64,000 bases of DNA from Vagococcus entomophilus (GTDB lineage Bacteria > Bacillota > Bacilli > Lactobacillales > Vagococcaceae): NCBI RefSeq assembly GCF_003987595.1, contig NZ_NGJZ01000001.1, positions 992,001 to 1,056,000 of the forward strand. The letters are read 5' to 3'. Below the pieces are notes generated by a model that worked only from the letters and a program-made list of their open reading frames with translations, did not search any database and was not told where the DNA came from. The position numbers and the translations under genes were made by a program. Of the stretch, positions 24,677-37,574 are shown in pieces (the first letter of the stretch is position 1; each line of letters begins with the position of its first letter).

Positions 24677-27600
24677 TTATAGCATATCAAATAATGATAA
24701 TTGGTTTTCATCAGGTAATCCTTTTAAAACACCTTGCTCTGTCATATACTCAATAATCGTTTTGGAGACCTTGCCTCGATTTGCCAAATCTTCTTTGGAT
24801 AGGAATTCTTGTTCCTTACGTGCTGCAACAATTTGTTTGGCTACATTGTCTCCCAAACTTGGTACTGCTCTAAATGGAGCAATCAAAGTCGTGCCATCAA
24901 TAACAAAATTCTCAGCATCAGATTTGTACAAATCAATCATACCAAATGTATATCCTCTCTCCAGCATTTCGTTGGCAAGTTCAAGTACAGTGAGCAAGTT
25001 TTTTTCTTTCGTTGATGCATCCATTCCCTTGCTAACAATCTCATTCATTCTATCTTTAATCGCTTCTTTGCCTTTAGACATCGCGACAAGATCGAAATCA
25101 TCTGCCCGAACCGAAAAGTAAGCCGCATAGTAAAGAATAGGATAGTATACTTTGAAATAAGCGACACGAAGCGCCATCAGCACATAGGCGGCTGCATGGG
25201 CCTTGGGGAACATGTACTTGATTTTTAAACAAGAGTCAATGTACCACTCAGAAATCCCAACCTTGCGCATCTCAGCCTGCCATTCATCTGGTATTCCTTT
25301 TCCTTTACGAACACTCTCCATAATTTTAAAGGCAAGTCCATCATCTAATCCGTTATGAATCAAATACACCATAATATCATCCCGACACCCGATTACTTCT
25401 GCAAGTGTGGTAGTTCCTTTGCGAATTAATTCTTCTGCATTTCCAAGCCAAACATCCGTCCCATGTGAGAGTCCTGAAATTTGCAGTAACTCTGCAAAAG
25501 TAGTGGGATGCGTTTGCTCTAGCATGCCTCGAACAAATTTGGTCCCAAATTCTGGAATTCCCAGCGTTCCTGTCTTAGAAAAAATGGCATCTTGTGTCGT
25601 GCCCAAGACTTCCGGTCCGGCAAAAATTTTCATAACTTCAGGATCATCTGTCGGAATGGTTTTTGGATCGATGCCAGATAAATCTTGCAACATTCGAATC
25701 ACGGTTGGATCATCATGCCCTAAAATATCCAGTTTTAAGACATTGTCATGAATAGAATGGAAATCAAAATGCGTGGTCTTCCACTCTGAATTTTGATCAT
25801 CTGCGGGATATTGAATAGGAGAAAAATCATAGACATCCATGTAATCTGGAATAACAATAATCCCTCCTGGATGCTGTCCAGTCGTTCTTTTGACACCCGT
25901 TGACCCTTTGGCCAAGCGATCAATTTCAGCGTTGCGGTATTGTAAGTTATGATCACGTTCAAAACCTTTTACAAATCCATAAGCCGTTTTATCGGCCACG
26001 GTACCAATTGTTCCAGCACGGTACACATAATCTTCACCAAATAAAACCTTTGTATAATTGTGTGCTTCTGGTTGATAATCCCCTGAGAAATTTAAATCTA
26101 TATCTGGAACTTTATCCCCATGAAATCCAAGGAATGTTTCAAATGGGATATCATGCCCATCCTTATGCAATCTAACCCCACATTTTTCACATGTCTGCTC
26201 CGGCAAATCAAAACCAGAACCATAAGAACCATCCTCAAAGAATTGACTATGTTGACACTTTGGACAACGATAATGTGGTGGCAAAGGATTGACCTCGGTG
26301 ATTCCTGTCATAGTTGCAACAAAGCTAGACCCAACCGAACCACGTGACCCAACCAAGTAACCATCTTTTAGACTTTTATGCACTAATTTTTGTGCAATCA
26401 GATAGATAACCGAAAATCCATTCCCGATAATACTATCTAACTCTTTTTTCAAACGCTTTTCAACCAAATCAGGGAGTGGTTCTCCGTATAAACGTTTGGC
26501 TTCTGTGTATGCCAAGTTTGTAATTTCATCTTCTGAACCTTCGATTTTTGGCGTATACAGGTCATTTTTGACAGGTGTGATCTCATCGCACCACTCAGCA
26601 ACAAGTTGACTATTTTTGACAACCACCTCTTTGGCTATCTCTTCTCCTAAAAAGGCAAACTCATCTAACATCTCAGAGGTTGTTCGAAAGTGTACTTTAG
26701 GCAAGGTATGACGATTTAAAGGGTTGGCACCACCCATAGAGTGAATCAAAATTTTCCGATACGTACTATCCTCTGGATTCAAGTAATGAACATCGCCCGT
26801 TGCTACAACAGGTTTGTCAAGTTCTCGACCAATCTTCACTAGATTTTTAATAATATCTTCTAAGTCTGCTTCACTTTTTACAAGTTCTTGCTCAATCAGA
26901 GGGGCATAAACAGGCTTAGGCATGATTTCAATGTAGTCATAAAATTTGGCCCGATTTTTTGCTTCTTCTACCCCTTTTTGCATCATCGCTTCAAAAATCT
27001 CCCCATTGCTGCAGGCAGACCCTACAATCAAACCATCTTGTAATTTAATCAGCTGAGAACGTGGTATCCGAGGAACACGGTAAAAATAGTTTATATTTGA
27101 TTGAGAAATTAATTTGAACAAATTCTTTAGACCATCTTGTGTCTTTGCAATAATTGTTGCATGAAAAGGTCGAGCACGTTTGTACGTATCCCCTTCTCCA
27201 ATGTGCAGATTAAGCTCATCATGAAATTCCATATTGTGATCTTCTTTAGCTTCTTTTAAAAACAACCAGCACAAATGTCCCGTTGTTTCGGAATCATAGA
27301 CAGCTCGGTGATGCTGCTCCAAGCCGACTCCATACTTTTTAGCTAAGACATTTAGTCGATGACTTTTCATGTGTGGATGTAGAAACCGTGATAACTCCAA
27401 CGTATCAATAACAGGATTATCAGCCTCTGGAATATCATACTTTCCATAACTTGTATTTAAAAAGCCCATATCAAAGCTGGCATTATGTGCAACTAATATT
27501 GTGTCTTCTGAGAAAGCTTTAAACATCTCCAAAACTTCTTTTTCAGACTTAGACCCTCGAACCATATCATCAGTAATTCCAGTTAAGTTGATGGTGGTTT

Positions 27601-29011
27601 GAGAAAGTGGATGCCCTGGATCAATAAATTGCTCAAATGTATCAATGACATTTCCTTTATGCATTTTTACAGCTGCCAACTCGATAATCGTGTCATACAC
27701 CGCAGATAACCCTGTCGTTTCCACATCAAATACCACATAGATTGAGTCTGTAAGGGAGAGATGTTGTGCGTTGTAAGCAATCGGAACACCATCGTCCACG
27801 ATATTGGCTTCCACACCATATAATATTTTCACTCCGTGTTTTTTCCCAGCATGGTAAGCTTCAGGGAAAGATTGGGCACCTGCATGATCGGTGATGGCGA
27901 CAGCGGGCAACCCCCATTTTCCTGCTTGAGCGATCAAGTCAGTCGCACTATTTGTCGCATCCATCGTACTCATGTTTGTATGCAAGTGTAACTCTGCTCT
28001 TTTTTGTCCTTCTGGAGCATAGTCTTTACGAGTTTCATGTTTGACTTCCATTAAATCTTGCGCATTCATAACCAAATCTTTCATAAATGTATCTTCTTGA
28101 ATGCTCCCGCGAACCCTCATCCAACTTCCTTTTTGGATGGCTTCAAAAACGGCTTCATCTTTTTCACCGTTGGAGAATTTTTTTACAGCAAATGAGGAGG
28201 TGTAATCCGTTATTTTTAAGATTAAAATTTTTCTTCCAGAACGCAAATCACGGATTTCTTTATCGAAGACATATCCTTCAATTGTAATCCGTCTTTCTTC
28301 TTCTAAAATATTGCCCATTGGCATGATTGGCTCATCACTTGGAATATTTCGCCCAAGTTGAATTGGACCACTATAAGCTGCAACTTCTGCTTTTTGTTTT
28401 TTTACTTCATTTTTGCTGATTGCTTCGGCTGCTTTTTCTTGCATGATTTTGGCTTGTTCTTTTTGCTTTTCAGCAAAAGCTGCTTGAATCTTCGCAGCTT
28501 GTTCCTCATCCATCATTGGTATAATTTGGAATTTTGGAAAACCAAGAGCTTGATAGTTGCTCTCAATCACTGGCAAATACTGCTGCTTCAAATAATCAAT
28601 CACACCGGCATTATCCACCGGTAAAATAATCTTATGATCTTGGATCATCGGCACTTGCTTTGAAAGGGTCTCGTTGACAATCGGTGAAGCGCATTTTTCT
28701 GAAAGTAACGTGATGGGCCAATACTCTCTTAATTGATCTTCTGTAAATTGCTTAGAAACCGTGATGATTTTCAGCTCTATACTTGCAATTGATTGGAAAG
28801 AAGCGCGTAAATGCTGTATCAGTTCAGAATAAAGCGTAGCAGGTAGAATCTCTGGAAAGGCCAAATGGAACTCCCACACACGACTTTTTTTATGCACTAG
28901 TACTTTTTCAATCATTCCGTCTTGGACAATGGGTGTCTGTAAGAATTTGTCTCTTAGCTGTATTTGCTCTAATAGTTTTTCATATAGTTCTTTAGGATTT
29001 AAAGACAACAA
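24677..29011 (-). CDS. polC: PolC, DNA polymerase III alpha subunit (Gram-positive type)
   Basis: About 1444 residues. Order of domains: an N-terminal region, an OB fold (about 230-320), a PHP domain starting [14 protein letters not shown], an inserted DEDD 3'-5' exonuclease ([14 protein letters not shown], about 420), a zinc site (CPKCQ and CEKCG) and the polymerase core ([12 protein letters not shown]). This is the leading replicative polymerase with built-in proofreading. The longest frame starts at GTG 29017, which overlaps AAGGAGG, so TTG at 29011 or 29008 is the likely start. Own terminator at 24548; separate from proS by a terminator. Confidence 0.97.
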   Translation of the reverse strand: MLSLNPKELYEKLLEQIQLRDKFLQTPIVQDGMIEKVLVHKKSRVWEFHLAFPEILPATLYSELIQHLRASFQSIASIELKIITVSKQFTEDQLREYWPITLLSEKCASPIVNETLSKQVPMIQDHKIILPVDNAGVIDYLKQQYLPVIESNYQALGFPKFQIIPMMDEEQAAKIQAAFAEKQKEQAKIMQEKAAEAISKNEVKKQKAEVAAYSGPIQLGRNIPSDEPIMPMGNILEEERRITIEGYVFDKEIRDLRSGRKILILKITDYTSSFAVKKFSNGEKDEAVFEAIQKGSWMRVRGSIQEDTFMKDLVMNAQDLMEVKHETRKDYAPEGQKRAELHLHTNMSTMDATNSATDLIAQAGKWGLPAVAITDHAGAQSFPEAYHAGKKHGVKILYGVEANIVDDGVPIAYNAQHLSLTDSIYVVFDVETTGLSAVYDTIIELAAVKMHKGNVIDTFEQFIDPGHPLSQTTINLTGITDDMVRGSKSEKEVLEMFKAFSEDTILVAHNASFDMGFLNTSYGKYDIPEADNPVIDTLELSRFLHPHMKSHRLNVLAKKYGVGLEQHHRAVYDSETTGHLCWLFLKEAKEDHNMEFHDELNLHIGEGDTYKRARPFHATIIAKTQDGLKNLFKLISQSNINYFYRVPRIPRSQLIKLQDGLIVGSACSNGEIFEAMMQKGVEEAKNRAKFYDYIEIMPKPVYAPLIEQELVKSEADLEDIIKNLVKIGRELDKPVVATGDVHYLNPEDSTYRKILIHSMGGANPLNRHTLPKVHFRTTSEMLDEFAFLGEEIAKEVVVKNSQLVAEWCDEITPVKNDLYTPKIEGSEDEITNLAYTEAKRLYGEPLPDLVEKRLKKELDSIIGNGFSVIYLIAQKLVHKSLKDGYLVGSRGSVGSSFVATMTGITEVNPLPPHYRCPKCQHSQFFEDGSYGSGFDLPEQTCEKCGVRLHKDGHDIPFETFLGFHGDKVPDIDLNFSGDYQPEAHNYTKVLFGEDYVYRAGTIGTVADKTAYGFVKGFERDHNLQYRNAEIDRLAKGSTGVKRTTGQHPGGIIVIPDYMDVYDFSPIQYPADDQNSEWKTTHFDFHSIHDNVLKLDILGHDDPTVIRMLQDLSGIDPKTIPTDDPEVMKIFAGPEVLGTTQDAIFSKTGTLGIPEFGTKFVRGMLEQTHPTTFAELLQISGLSHGTDVWLGNAEELIRKGTTTLAEVIGCRDDIMVYLIHNGLDDGLAFKIMESVRKGKGIPDEWQAEMRKVGISEWYIDSCLKIKYMFPKAHAAAYVLMALRVAYFKVYYPILYYAAYFSVRADDFDLVAMSKGKEAIKDRMNEIVSKGMDASTKEKNLLTVLELANEMLERGYTFGMIDLYKSDAENFVIDGTTLIAPFRAVPSLGDNVAKQIVAARKEQEFLSKEDLANRGKVSKTIIEYMTEQGVLKGLPDENQLSLFDML

Positions 29012-29045
29012 TAGCACCCTCCTTTGCTTTCGTCTTCACACATAT

Positions 29046-29084
29046 AAAGAGGCACTCAATAGATAATCTTTGAGTTGCCTCTTT
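29046..29084 (-). terminator. proS terminator
   Basis: On the minus strand AAAGAGGCAACTCAA and TTGAGTGCCTCTTT form a stem of about 14 bp with an AGATTATCTA-type loop. It lies about 50 bases behind the proS stop and just ahead of polC. The T-run is part of the stem end. Confidence 0.75.
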
Positions 29085-29134
29085 ATTGGCTCTATTTTAT
29101 TATACACTTTTTTGACAAAGCTTTCAGTAGATAA

Positions 29135-30865
<1,731 letters not shown>

Positions 30866-30888
30866 CTATTTTTACGGATTCATATTTA

Positions 30889-32160
30889 TTAAAAGAAAAA
30901 CCGAGTGATATCATTCCAAGTTACAAGGACCATTAACACCACTAAAATTCCCGCACCAACAAGTGTCAGCATTCCCTCTTTTTCTTGACTCAGAGGCTTT
31001 CCACGTAGCCCTTCAAATATATTTAATACAAGTTTTCCACCATCTAAAGCAGGAATTGGTAATAAATTCATAATACCTAAGTTCATGCTAAGCATCGCCA
31101 TAAAGCTGATAATGGCAATGGCTCCTTGACTTGCCACATTAGAAGATAGTTTAAAAATCATTACTGGTCCACCCAATTTATTTAGACTAAAATGATTAAA
31201 CAAGTTACCAAGTGCTTTAAAAATTGCCAATGAACTAGAAAAAGCTGCCGTAAAGCCATATTTTATTTTAGCAAAGACCGAGGCTTTTTCAACTACAATT
31301 GCATTTGTTACCCCAATTTTTCCAACCGTTTGGTTATTTTCTTTCGTTGCTTTTGGCGTTAGTTGAATGCTTTTTTGCTCATGGTTTCGCTCAACCTCTA
31401 GTACAACTGTTTTACTTGGATTTTTCTGAATAATCGTCGTAAATTCCTCATAAGAAGCAATTTTTTTTCCATCAACTTTTTTGACTTTATCGCCTACTTT
31501 AAGTCCTGCTTGTGCAGCGGGTTGATCTTTAATCACCGAACCAATCACAGCTTGCGTACTATCTGGAATTCCCCCTTGTAAAAAGGCTAAAAGAGCAAAC
31601 AAAACAATGCCTAAAATAAAGTTATTCATCGGTCCAGCAAAGTTAGTTAGCATTCTTTGATAGAGTTTTGCTGATTGAAATTGAACATCTTTGGGGGCAA
31701 TTTGAACTTCTGTTCCATCCTCTTCAATGATTGTTGCATCGTGATCGACTTGATACGTGGTCATTTCTTCTTGACCATTTACAAGACCAGTGATCACCAG
31801 CTTTTCTTCCAAATCAGCATATGACACTTCCATTGGAATGCTATTAGGTAATGTCACTTTTTTACTCGTATTAATCTTTTTGACAATATTTTGCTCATTT
31901 AGCTCTATTGCTACTGGCATACCAGGAGTAATGCTTTCTTCCTCTTCACCAGCACCAGCCATCCGCACGTACCCTCCTAAAGGTAAAATACGAATTGTAT
32001 ACGTTGTCCCATTTCTTCGATGTGAAAAAATCTTCGGCCCCATCCCAATTGCAAATTCTCGTACAAGAATCCCCGAACGTTTTGCAAAGAAAAAGTGACC
32101 AAACTCATGCACAACAACAATGACACCAAATACAATAATAAATGTAATAATTGTTTTCAT
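30889..32160 (-). CDS. rseP: RseP/YluC site-2 zinc metalloprotease
   Basis: 423 residues with HEFGH in the first membrane helix (VIVVHEFGHFFFAKR), a PDZ domain at about 180-270 (GLKVGDKVKKVDGKKI) and the third zinc ligand in NLLPIPALDGGKL, followed by membrane helices to the end. The family cuts membrane-spanning substrates such as anti-sigma factors; in enterococci it also processes sex-pheromone precursors (Eep). The start ATG overlaps the dxr stop by four bases. A second non-PDZ insertion precedes the PDZ. Confidence 0.95.
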   Translation of the reverse strand: MKTIITFIIVFGVIVVVHEFGHFFFAKRSGILVREFAIGMGPKIFSHRRNGTTYTIRILPLGGYVRMAGAGEEEESITPGMPVAIELNEQNIVKKINTSKKVTLPNSIPMEVSYADLEEKLVITGLVNGQEEMTTYQVDHDATIIEEDGTEVQIAPKDVQFQSAKLYQRMLTNFAGPMNNFILGIVLFALLAFLQGGIPDSTQAVIGSVIKDQPAAQAGLKVGDKVKKVDGKKIASYEEFTTIIQKNPSKTVVLEVERNHEQKSIQLTPKATKENNQTVGKIGVTNAIVVEKASVFAKIKYGFTAAFSSSLAIFKALGNLFNHFSLNKLGGPVMIFKLSSNVASQGAIAIISFMAMLSMNLGIMNLLPIPALDGGKLVLNIFEGLRGKPLSQEKEGMLTLVGAGILVVLMVLVTWNDITRFFF

Positions 32161-33317
32161 TCAAACAGTCCTTTCTTGATCCATTCATTGACCATAACTC
32201 TTGTTTGTCTATCTACTTCAAGCAATGTCTCTAGTGAGGGAATAGGATGATTTTGATGCTTCATCATTGCTTCTTGTACGTATTTTTCGATTGATAAGTA
32301 GCGAATTTTTTGATTTAAAAAGGCTTCAACTGCTACTTCATTTGCCGCATTCATCACAGATGGCAACGTCCCTCCTGCACGACCTGCTTCAAAAGCGACT
32401 TTTAACAAAGGAAATCGCTCAAAGCTCATTTTTTCAAAATGAAGTGCCTCAATTGTCGTTAAATCAAACGGAGTTGCTTGTTTAATCTCCACTCGTTTGG
32501 GATAGGTTAAGGCATATTGAATCGGTTCACGCATATCACTGGCACCTAATTGCGCTAAATAAGCCCCATCTTTGAATACAATCATAGAATGAATCAGGCT
32601 TTCTTTATGCAGTATTACTTTGATTTTATCATATTCCATTTGAAACAGCCAATGCGCCTCAATGACCTCTAATCCTTTGTTCATCATCGTAGCAGAATCA
32701 ATTGTGATCTTTTTACCCATTGACCAATTGGGATGACACAGCGCTTCTTTCACCCCAACATTTTTAAGCTCTGCTCTTGAATAGTCTCGAAAGCTACCTC
32801 CTGATGCCGTAATCAGCAGTTCTGAAACATTCTCACGAGGGTTTCCTTGCAAGCATTGAAAAATCGCTGAATGCTCGCTATCCACAGGTAAAATTCTGAC
32901 CTTATGTTCTTTTGCGGCTTGCATCACCAGATCCCCACCCATAACTAGGGTCTCCTTGTTAGCAAGGGCAATTTCTTTGTGGGCTTTTATGGCCTCTAAC
33001 GTCGGGACAAGTCCAATGCTGCCACTGACAGCAGTCAACACCATCGTCACCTCTGACATCGTTGCAGCAGTCACTAAGCCCGATAGTCCAAAACCAAATT
33101 GCACATTTGGGAATTCTTTAGACAAAGCAAGTGCTTCTTTCTCCGTTGCAACTGCTACAAATTGAGGCAGCAAGCGTTTGATGAGCTGCTTGCCTTTTTC
33201 CAGATTTCGATAAAAAGAAAAACTGACGATTTTAAATTCTTCAGGATACGAACAAACTACTTCAATTGTACTTGCTCCAATCGAGCCTGTAGCACCTAAT
33301 AACGCAATTCTTTTCAT
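32157..33317 (-). CDS. dxr: 1-deoxy-D-xylulose 5-phosphate reductoisomerase
   Basis: Start set at MKRIALLGATGSIGASTIEV (33317) with GAGGGTGAT upstream; a longer frame begins three codons earlier. 386 residues, normal for Dxr. NADPH-binding GATGSIG at the N-terminus, NKETLVMGG, PVDSEHSAIFQCL, ITASGGSFRD and HPNWSMGKKITIDSATMMNK are the substrate and metal sites. Dxr makes MEP, so this organism has the MEP isoprenoid pathway genes at least in part; many enterococci use mevalonate, which makes its presence notable. It lies between cdsA and rseP. Confidence 0.96.
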   Translation of the reverse strand: MKRIALLGATGSIGASTIEVVCSYPEEFKIVSFSFYRNLEKGKQLIKRLLPQFVAVATEKEALALSKEFPNVQFGFGLSGLVTAATMSEVTMVLTAVSGSIGLVPTLEAIKAHKEIALANKETLVMGGDLVMQAAKEHKVRILPVDSEHSAIFQCLQGNPRENVSELLITASGGSFRDYSRAELKNVGVKEALCHPNWSMGKKITIDSATMMNKGLEVIEAHWLFQMEYDKIKVILHKESLIHSMIVFKDGAYLAQLGASDMREPIQYALTYPKRVEIKQATPFDLTTIEALHFEKMSFERFPLLKVAFEAGRAGGTLPSVMNAANEVAVEAFLNQKIRYLSIEKYVQEAMMKHQNHPIPSLETLLEVDRQTRVMVNEWIKKGLFE

Positions 33318-33365
33318 CGCAATCACCCTCTATGTATTCTCTTGCATAGATTCCTTTCATGAGTT

Positions 33366-34175
33366 TTAGAAAATACCAAACAAATGCATAATCGGAAATA
33401 CGAACAATAAGCTGTCAAATCGATCCAAAATCCCACCATGTCCAGGTAATATATTGCCAGAATCTTTCACCCCATAATGACGTTTGTAGGCCGATTCAAC
33501 CAAATCTCCCAGCTGTCCAACAATTGAAAATAAAATGGTTAAGACGATCATTGTCAAGAATCCATGTTGGAAGAACTCATTTGTAGGGTACAAAAGGAAA
33601 TAAATAATACTTACAATAACTGCGCAAACTATTCCACCAATTGATCCTTCAATGGTCTTATTAGGAGATATACTCGGAGCAAGTTTGTTTTTGCCGTACA
33701 TCCTACCAATTTGATAGGCCCCGATATCCGTTGACCAAACTACAAATAATGCGTAGAGCAAAGTAACTAATCCATGAGCACCATTCTGACGTGCTGCAAC
33801 AAAGTTTTGAAAACCAGTCCCTACGTACAGGGTCACCAAAACGGGAAAAGCGGCTTCATCCAACGTATACGTATTTTTTGAAAATACTGAAATCCCCAAA
33901 AACAACATCACAATAAGATAAAAAAGGGTCTCATTCGTTACGCTACTAGGAAAAAGGGCAAACCAAGGAGATTTTGGTAGTACCAGTAAAACTGCTCCAA
34001 CAATAGCAAGTACGCCTTCAAGACTTACGATATCCAGCCCTTTCATTCTAAATAGTTCATACACACCTACAGCAGCCAAAAGAGCTCCTGTGAGCTGAAT
34101 CGCCCAACCTCCATACACAATAATTGGGATAAATAAGCATAGTGCTACAACCGCTGTTATTACTCGTTGTTTCAT
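33366..34175 (-). CDS. cdsA: CdsA, phosphatidate cytidylyltransferase
   Basis: Start set at MKQRVITAVVALCLF (34175), with GAGG nine bases upstream; the longer frame overlaps uppS. 269 residues with about seven to eight membrane helices and the family signature near the C-terminus, SPNKTIEGSIGG and DLVESAYKRHYGVKDSG, with PGHGGILDRFDS. It makes CDP-diacylglycerol from phosphatidate and CTP, the precursor of phosphatidylglycerol and cardiolipin. Directly coupled to uppS (2-base overlap region). Confidence 0.96.
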   Translation of the reverse strand: MKQRVITAVVALCLFIPIIVYGGWAIQLTGALLAAVGVYELFRMKGLDIVSLEGVLAIVGAVLLVLPKSPWFALFPSSVTNETLFYLIVMLFLGISVFSKNTYTLDEAAFPVLVTLYVGTGFQNFVAARQNGAHGLVTLLYALFVVWSTDIGAYQIGRMYGKNKLAPSISPNKTIEGSIGGIVCAVIVSIIYFLLYPTNEFFQHGFLTMIVLTILFSIVGQLGDLVESAYKRHYGVKDSGNILPGHGGILDRFDSLLFVFPIMHLFGIF

Positions 34176-34176
34176 A

Positions 34177-34989
34177 CTATTTTTCCTCGCTTTCAGATTT
34201 TTTCTTTTCATTTAATCCGCCGTAACGACGATTTCTTTTTTGGTAAGAAGCCAATGCCTGTAAAAACTCTTGCTCATGAAAGTCAGGCCAGTAGATTTCA
34301 CTAAAGTAAAGCTCGCTGTATGCAATTTGCCACAATAAAAAATTACTAATCCGCTCTTCCCCGCTCGTACGAATAACCAAGTCAGGATCTTGTAATTCCT
34401 CCCCCAAGCTACTCGTCATAAGATAGGAAGAAAAGACTGTCTCCGTAATGTCTTCTGTTAGCTTTTGAGCTTGAATATCTGCTTTAATACGATTCATTGC
34501 AGTGAGCATTTCTGCTCGACTACCATAATTAAGTGCAAAGTTCAAAATCATCCCAGTATTATTTTCAGTCTGCCTAATCGCTTCGCTGACACTCTTTTGA
34601 GTATGTTCAGGCAAATAATCCGTATACCCCATCACATGAACTTTGACATTTTCTTCAATCAGCTCAGGGATAAAGGTATCAAAAAAATCTACTGGAAGCT
34701 GCATCAAATAATTGACCTCATCATCGGGTCTTTTCCAATTTTCAGTCGAAAAAGCGTAAAGCGTTAAAACCTTTACTCCATGCTTACTCGCAACTTTTGT
34801 AATACGTTTTACGTTATCCATGCCTTCTTTATGTCCAGCGACACGAGGTAATCGTCTATTTTGTGCCCAACGTCCATTTCCATCCATAATCACTGCGACA
34901 TGTTTTGGAATAGCAGAATTCGGATCAAAATGTAGTTCATCTTCCTTTTGTTGTCTGTATTTTACTTTTTGAGGAAAAAATCGAAACAT
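34177..34989 (-). CDS. uppS: undecaprenyl diphosphate synthase
   Basis: 270 residues with the cis-prenyltransferase signature HVAVIMDGNGRWAQNR near residue 30 (catalytic Asp in MDG), TLYAFSTENWKRP and the C-terminal DLVIRTSGEERISNFLLWQ with YFSEIYWPDF. It makes the C55 lipid carrier for peptidoglycan and wall polymers from IPP and FPP. ATG 34989 with AGGAGG. First gene of the uppS-cdsA-dxr-rseP-proS block; the 100-base gap to frr carries the frr terminator. Confidence 0.97.
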   Translation of the reverse strand: MFRFFPQKVKYRQQKEDELHFDPNSAIPKHVAVIMDGNGRWAQNRRLPRVAGHKEGMDNVKRITKVASKHGVKVLTLYAFSTENWKRPDDEVNYLMQLPVDFFDTFIPELIEENVKVHVMGYTDYLPEHTQKSVSEAIRQTENNTGMILNFALNYGSRAEMLTAMNRIKADIQAQKLTEDITETVFSSYLMTSSLGEELQDPDLVIRTSGEERISNFLLWQIAYSELYFSEIYWPDFHEQEFLQALASYQKRNRRYGGLNEKKKSESEEK

Positions 34990-35095
34990 AGTTTGCCTCC
35001 TACACGCATGAATTTGTCATCTTACCTATTGTAGCAGATTATGGCTGTATTTAAAATATTTCTCTTAATAAAGCCACTAATCTTGACAGATTATT

Positions 35096-35140
35096 AAAAA
35101 AAGCGAAGACAAAACCAAAACTAGTTTTATCCTCGTCTCT
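35096..35140 (-). terminator. frr terminator
   Basis: On the minus strand GAGGATAAAAC-TAGTTTTG-GTTTTGTCTTC forms an 11-bp stem (with G-U pairs), followed by GCTTTTTTTAAT. It begins a few bases behind the frr stop. Confidence 0.8.
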
Positions 35141-35144
35141 ATTT

Positions 35145-35702
35145 TTAAACTTCTAATAATTCTTTTTCTTTTTCAGCTGTAATATCATCAATTGACTTAA
35201 TGCTGGCATCCGTTACATTTTGGACTTCTTTTTCTAGCTCACGTAAATCATCTTCGGTAATTTCTTTGTTTTTTTCAGCTTTCTTTAAACTGTCAATCGC
35301 ATCACGACGGATATTACGAACCGCAATCTTGGAGTTTTCTGCCACTTTTTTTACATCTTTCGCTAATTCTTTGCGACGCTCTTCCGTAAGTTGCGGGATG
35401 ACCAAACGAATCACATTCCCATCGTTCGTTGGGCTGATCCCAATATCACTCATCATAATCGCTTTTTCGATATCGCCAATTGAATTTTTATCAAATGGTG
35501 TGACCATTAAGATACGTGCTTCTGGAATATTGATTTGAGCCAATTGATTCAGCGGAGTTGGCGCACCGTAATATTCAACATTTATACGATCTAGCAAGCT
35601 TGCATTCGCGCGTCCTGCACGAATTTGACCTAATTCTCGTTGCAAACTTTGTTCAGCTTTTTTCATTCTGTCTTTCGCTTCTTTTATCACGTTTTCTAAC
35701 AT
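35145..35702 (-). CDS. frr: ribosome recycling factor
   Basis: Start set at [19 protein letters not shown] (35702), giving the standard 185 residues; GGGGGAAATAAG lies just ahead. Family segments: [52 protein letters not shown] and a long C-terminal helix. With EF-G it splits post-termination ribosomes. It starts one base after the pyrH stop codon and ends the operon. Confidence 0.97.
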   Translation of the reverse strand: MLENVIKEAKDRMKKAEQSLQRELGQIRAGRANASLLDRINVEYYGAPTPLNQLAQINIPEARILMVTPFDKNSIGDIEKAIMMSDIGISPTNDGNVIRLVIPQLTEERRKELAKDVKKVAENSKIAVRNIRRDAIDSLKKAEKNKEITEDDLRELEKEVQNVTDASIKSIDDITAEKEKELLEV

Positions 35703-35703
35703 C

Positions 35704-36426
35704 TTATTTCCCCCTAACAGTTGTCCCGATATTTTCTCCAAGACATACTCGTTTAATATTTCCTGGTTCGTTTAAATTGAAGACTACAAGTGGAATATCG
35801 TTGTCCATACTAAGTGAACTTGCTGTCGTATCCATTACTGCCAGACCTTTAGAAATGACATCCAAATGAGTCAATTCACTATACTTCACAGCTGCTTTAT
35901 CCTGTTTTGGATCTGCTGAGTAAACACCATCTACATTATTTTTTGCCATTAAAATAACATCTGCCCCAATTTCTGCTGCACGTAAAGCGGCAGTCGTGTC
36001 TGTTGAAAAGTAAGGGTTCCCGGTTCCGCCGGCAAAGATCACTACACGACCTTTTTCTAAATGGCGGACTGCTTTTCTTCGAATATAAGGTTCTGCAATT
36101 TGACGCATTTCAATTGAAGTCTGTACTCTTGTTGGCACATCTAAATTTTCCAAAGTATCTTGAAGTGCTAAGGCATTCATCACAGTCGCAAGCATTCCCA
36201 TATAGTCAGCTTGGGCACGTTCCATCCCCATTTCAGCGCCAATATTGCCACGCCAAATATTGCCCCCACCAACTACGATTGAGATTTCTACACCTAGTTC
36301 GTAAATGTCTTTAATTTCTTTTCCAATTTGTTCGATAACAGGTGGGTTGATTCCAAAACCTTTATCTCCTGCTAATGCTTCGCCACTTACTTTTAATATC
36401 ACTCTCTGATACTTAGGTTTTAACAT
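35704..36426 (-). CDS. pyrH: UMP kinase
   Basis: Start set at [20 protein letters not shown] (36426); GGAGGGCAAG lies at a proper distance, while the longer frame begins within it. 240 residues. Amino-acid-kinase fold with [34 protein letters not shown], and [19 protein letters not shown] near 140. It makes UDP from UMP, feeding pyrimidine and UDP-sugar pools. pyrH-frr are co-transcribed, the common order. Confidence 0.97.
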   Translation of the reverse strand: MLKPKYQRVILKVSGEALAGDKGFGINPPVIEQIGKEIKDIYELGVEISIVVGGGNIWRGNIGAEMGMERAQADYMGMLATVMNALALQDTLENLDVPTRVQTSIEMRQIAEPYIRRKAVRHLEKGRVVIFAGGTGNPYFSTDTTAALRAAEIGADVILMAKNNVDGVYSADPKQDKAAVKYSELTHLDVISKGLAVMDTTASSLSMDNDIPLVVFNLNEPGNIKRVCLGENIGTTVRGK

Positions 36427-36504
36427 ATACTTGCCCTCCATTTGTTCGATACTTTTATTCTATCACAAAAGCTCTTTTTCAACAGCATTTCTCCAACTTT
36501 TACC

Positions 36505-36560
36505 TAAAAAAAGGGAGCGCATTCTAGTTCATGCGTCCCCCACTACTTTGATTAAAGTAG
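36505..36560 (-). terminator. tsf terminator (two hairpins)
   Basis: Just behind the tsf stop, CTACTTT-AATC-AAAGTAG makes a small hairpin (36543-36560). Next GGGACGCAT-(loop)-ATGCGCTCCC with T7 (36505-36540, minus strand) is a good intrinsic terminator separating tsf from pyrH. Confidence 0.85.
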
Positions 36561-36562
36561 CT

Positions 36563-37444
36563 TTATTTTTTCACTTGACTCATAACTTCTTCAACAAAGT
36601 TATCTTCACGTTTTTCAATACCTTCTCCAACTTCAAAACGGACAAAAGATTTCACTGTTGCATTTTTTGAAGTAACATATTTTTCAACAGTCATATCAGG
36701 ATCTTTTACGAATGGTTGGTCCACTAAACAAATTTCTGCTAAGAATTTATGCATACGTCCAACAACCATTTTTTCAACGATATTCGCTGGTTTTCCTTCG
36801 TTTAGAGCTTGTTCAGTTAGGACACTTTTTTCGTGTTCTAACTCTTCGGCTGGTACTTCATCTTTTGTGATGTAACGAGGGTTGATTGCAGCAATATGCA
36901 TCGCAACATCTTTAGCAGTCGCTTCATCAGTTGTCCCATCTAATACAGTCAATACAGCAATTCTTCCACCCATGTGTAGATAAGCACCAAAGGCAGCGTT
37001 ATCCGCTTTTTCAACAATTTCAAAACGACGGAAACTAATTTTTTCTCCGATAACCGTTGTTGCTTCGATCAATTCATCAGAAATGGTTCCCTTGTCTGTT
37101 TTAATCGTTAAAGCTTCTTCGATTGTTGCAGGTTTATTTTTTAATACTTCTTGTGCAATATGTTTGACTAATTCTTGGAATTTTTCGTTTTTAGAAACAA
37201 AGTCTGTTTCAGAGTTTACTTCTACTACAACTGCAGTATTTCCCTCAGTATAAACACTAGCTAAACCTTCAGCAGCAACGCGATCATTTTTCTTAGCTGC
37301 TTTTGCCATGCCTTTTTCTCTTAAGAAGTCGATAGCTTTTTGCATATCCCCTTCTACTTCAACTAATGCTTTTTTAGCATCCATCATCCCAACACCTGTA
37401 GTATCACGTAATTCTTTTACTAAAGCAGCTGTAATTTTGCCCAT
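36563..37444 (-). CDS. tsf: elongation factor Ts
   Basis: 293 residues, with the EF-Ts signatures [18 protein letters not shown] near the N-terminus and [16 protein letters not shown] at about 78. The core and dimerisation regions follow to [11 protein letters not shown] at the end. It recycles EF-Tu by nucleotide exchange. Transcribed behind rpsB through an attenuating hairpin (37483-37545). Confidence 0.98.
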   Translation of the reverse strand: MGKITAALVKELRDTTGVGMMDAKKALVEVEGDMQKAIDFLREKGMAKAAKKNDRVAAEGLASVYTEGNTAVVVEVNSETDFVSKNEKFQELVKHIAQEVLKNKPATIEEALTIKTDKGTISDELIEATTVIGEKISFRRFEIVEKADNAAFGAYLHMGGRIAVLTVLDGTTDEATAKDVAMHIAAINPRYITKDEVPAEELEHEKSVLTEQALNEGKPANIVEKMVVGRMHKFLAEICLVDQPFVKDPDMTVEKYVTSKNATVKSFVRFEVGEGIEKREDNFVEEVMSQVKK

Positions 37445-37482
37445 GTTATTGTTTCCTCCTAAAATTATATGCTTTTACTTTT

Positions 37483-37545
37483 TAAAAAATGCCTCAAAGA
37501 AGATGTCTGGGCTACTTTTTTTCGCCTTACGTCGCCTTTGAGACA
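37483..37545 (-). terminator. partial terminator between rpsB and tsf
   Basis: TGTCTCAAAG and CTTTGAGGCA pair (10 bp, one G-U) around an inner structured loop, followed by T6 on the minus strand. As tsf has no clear promoter of its own in the gap, the hairpin probably lets part of the rpsB transcripts through and sets the S2 to EF-Ts ratio. Confidence 0.75.
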
Positions 37546-37574
37546 GTCTCATTACTCTTTTTTATAAATCGAAA

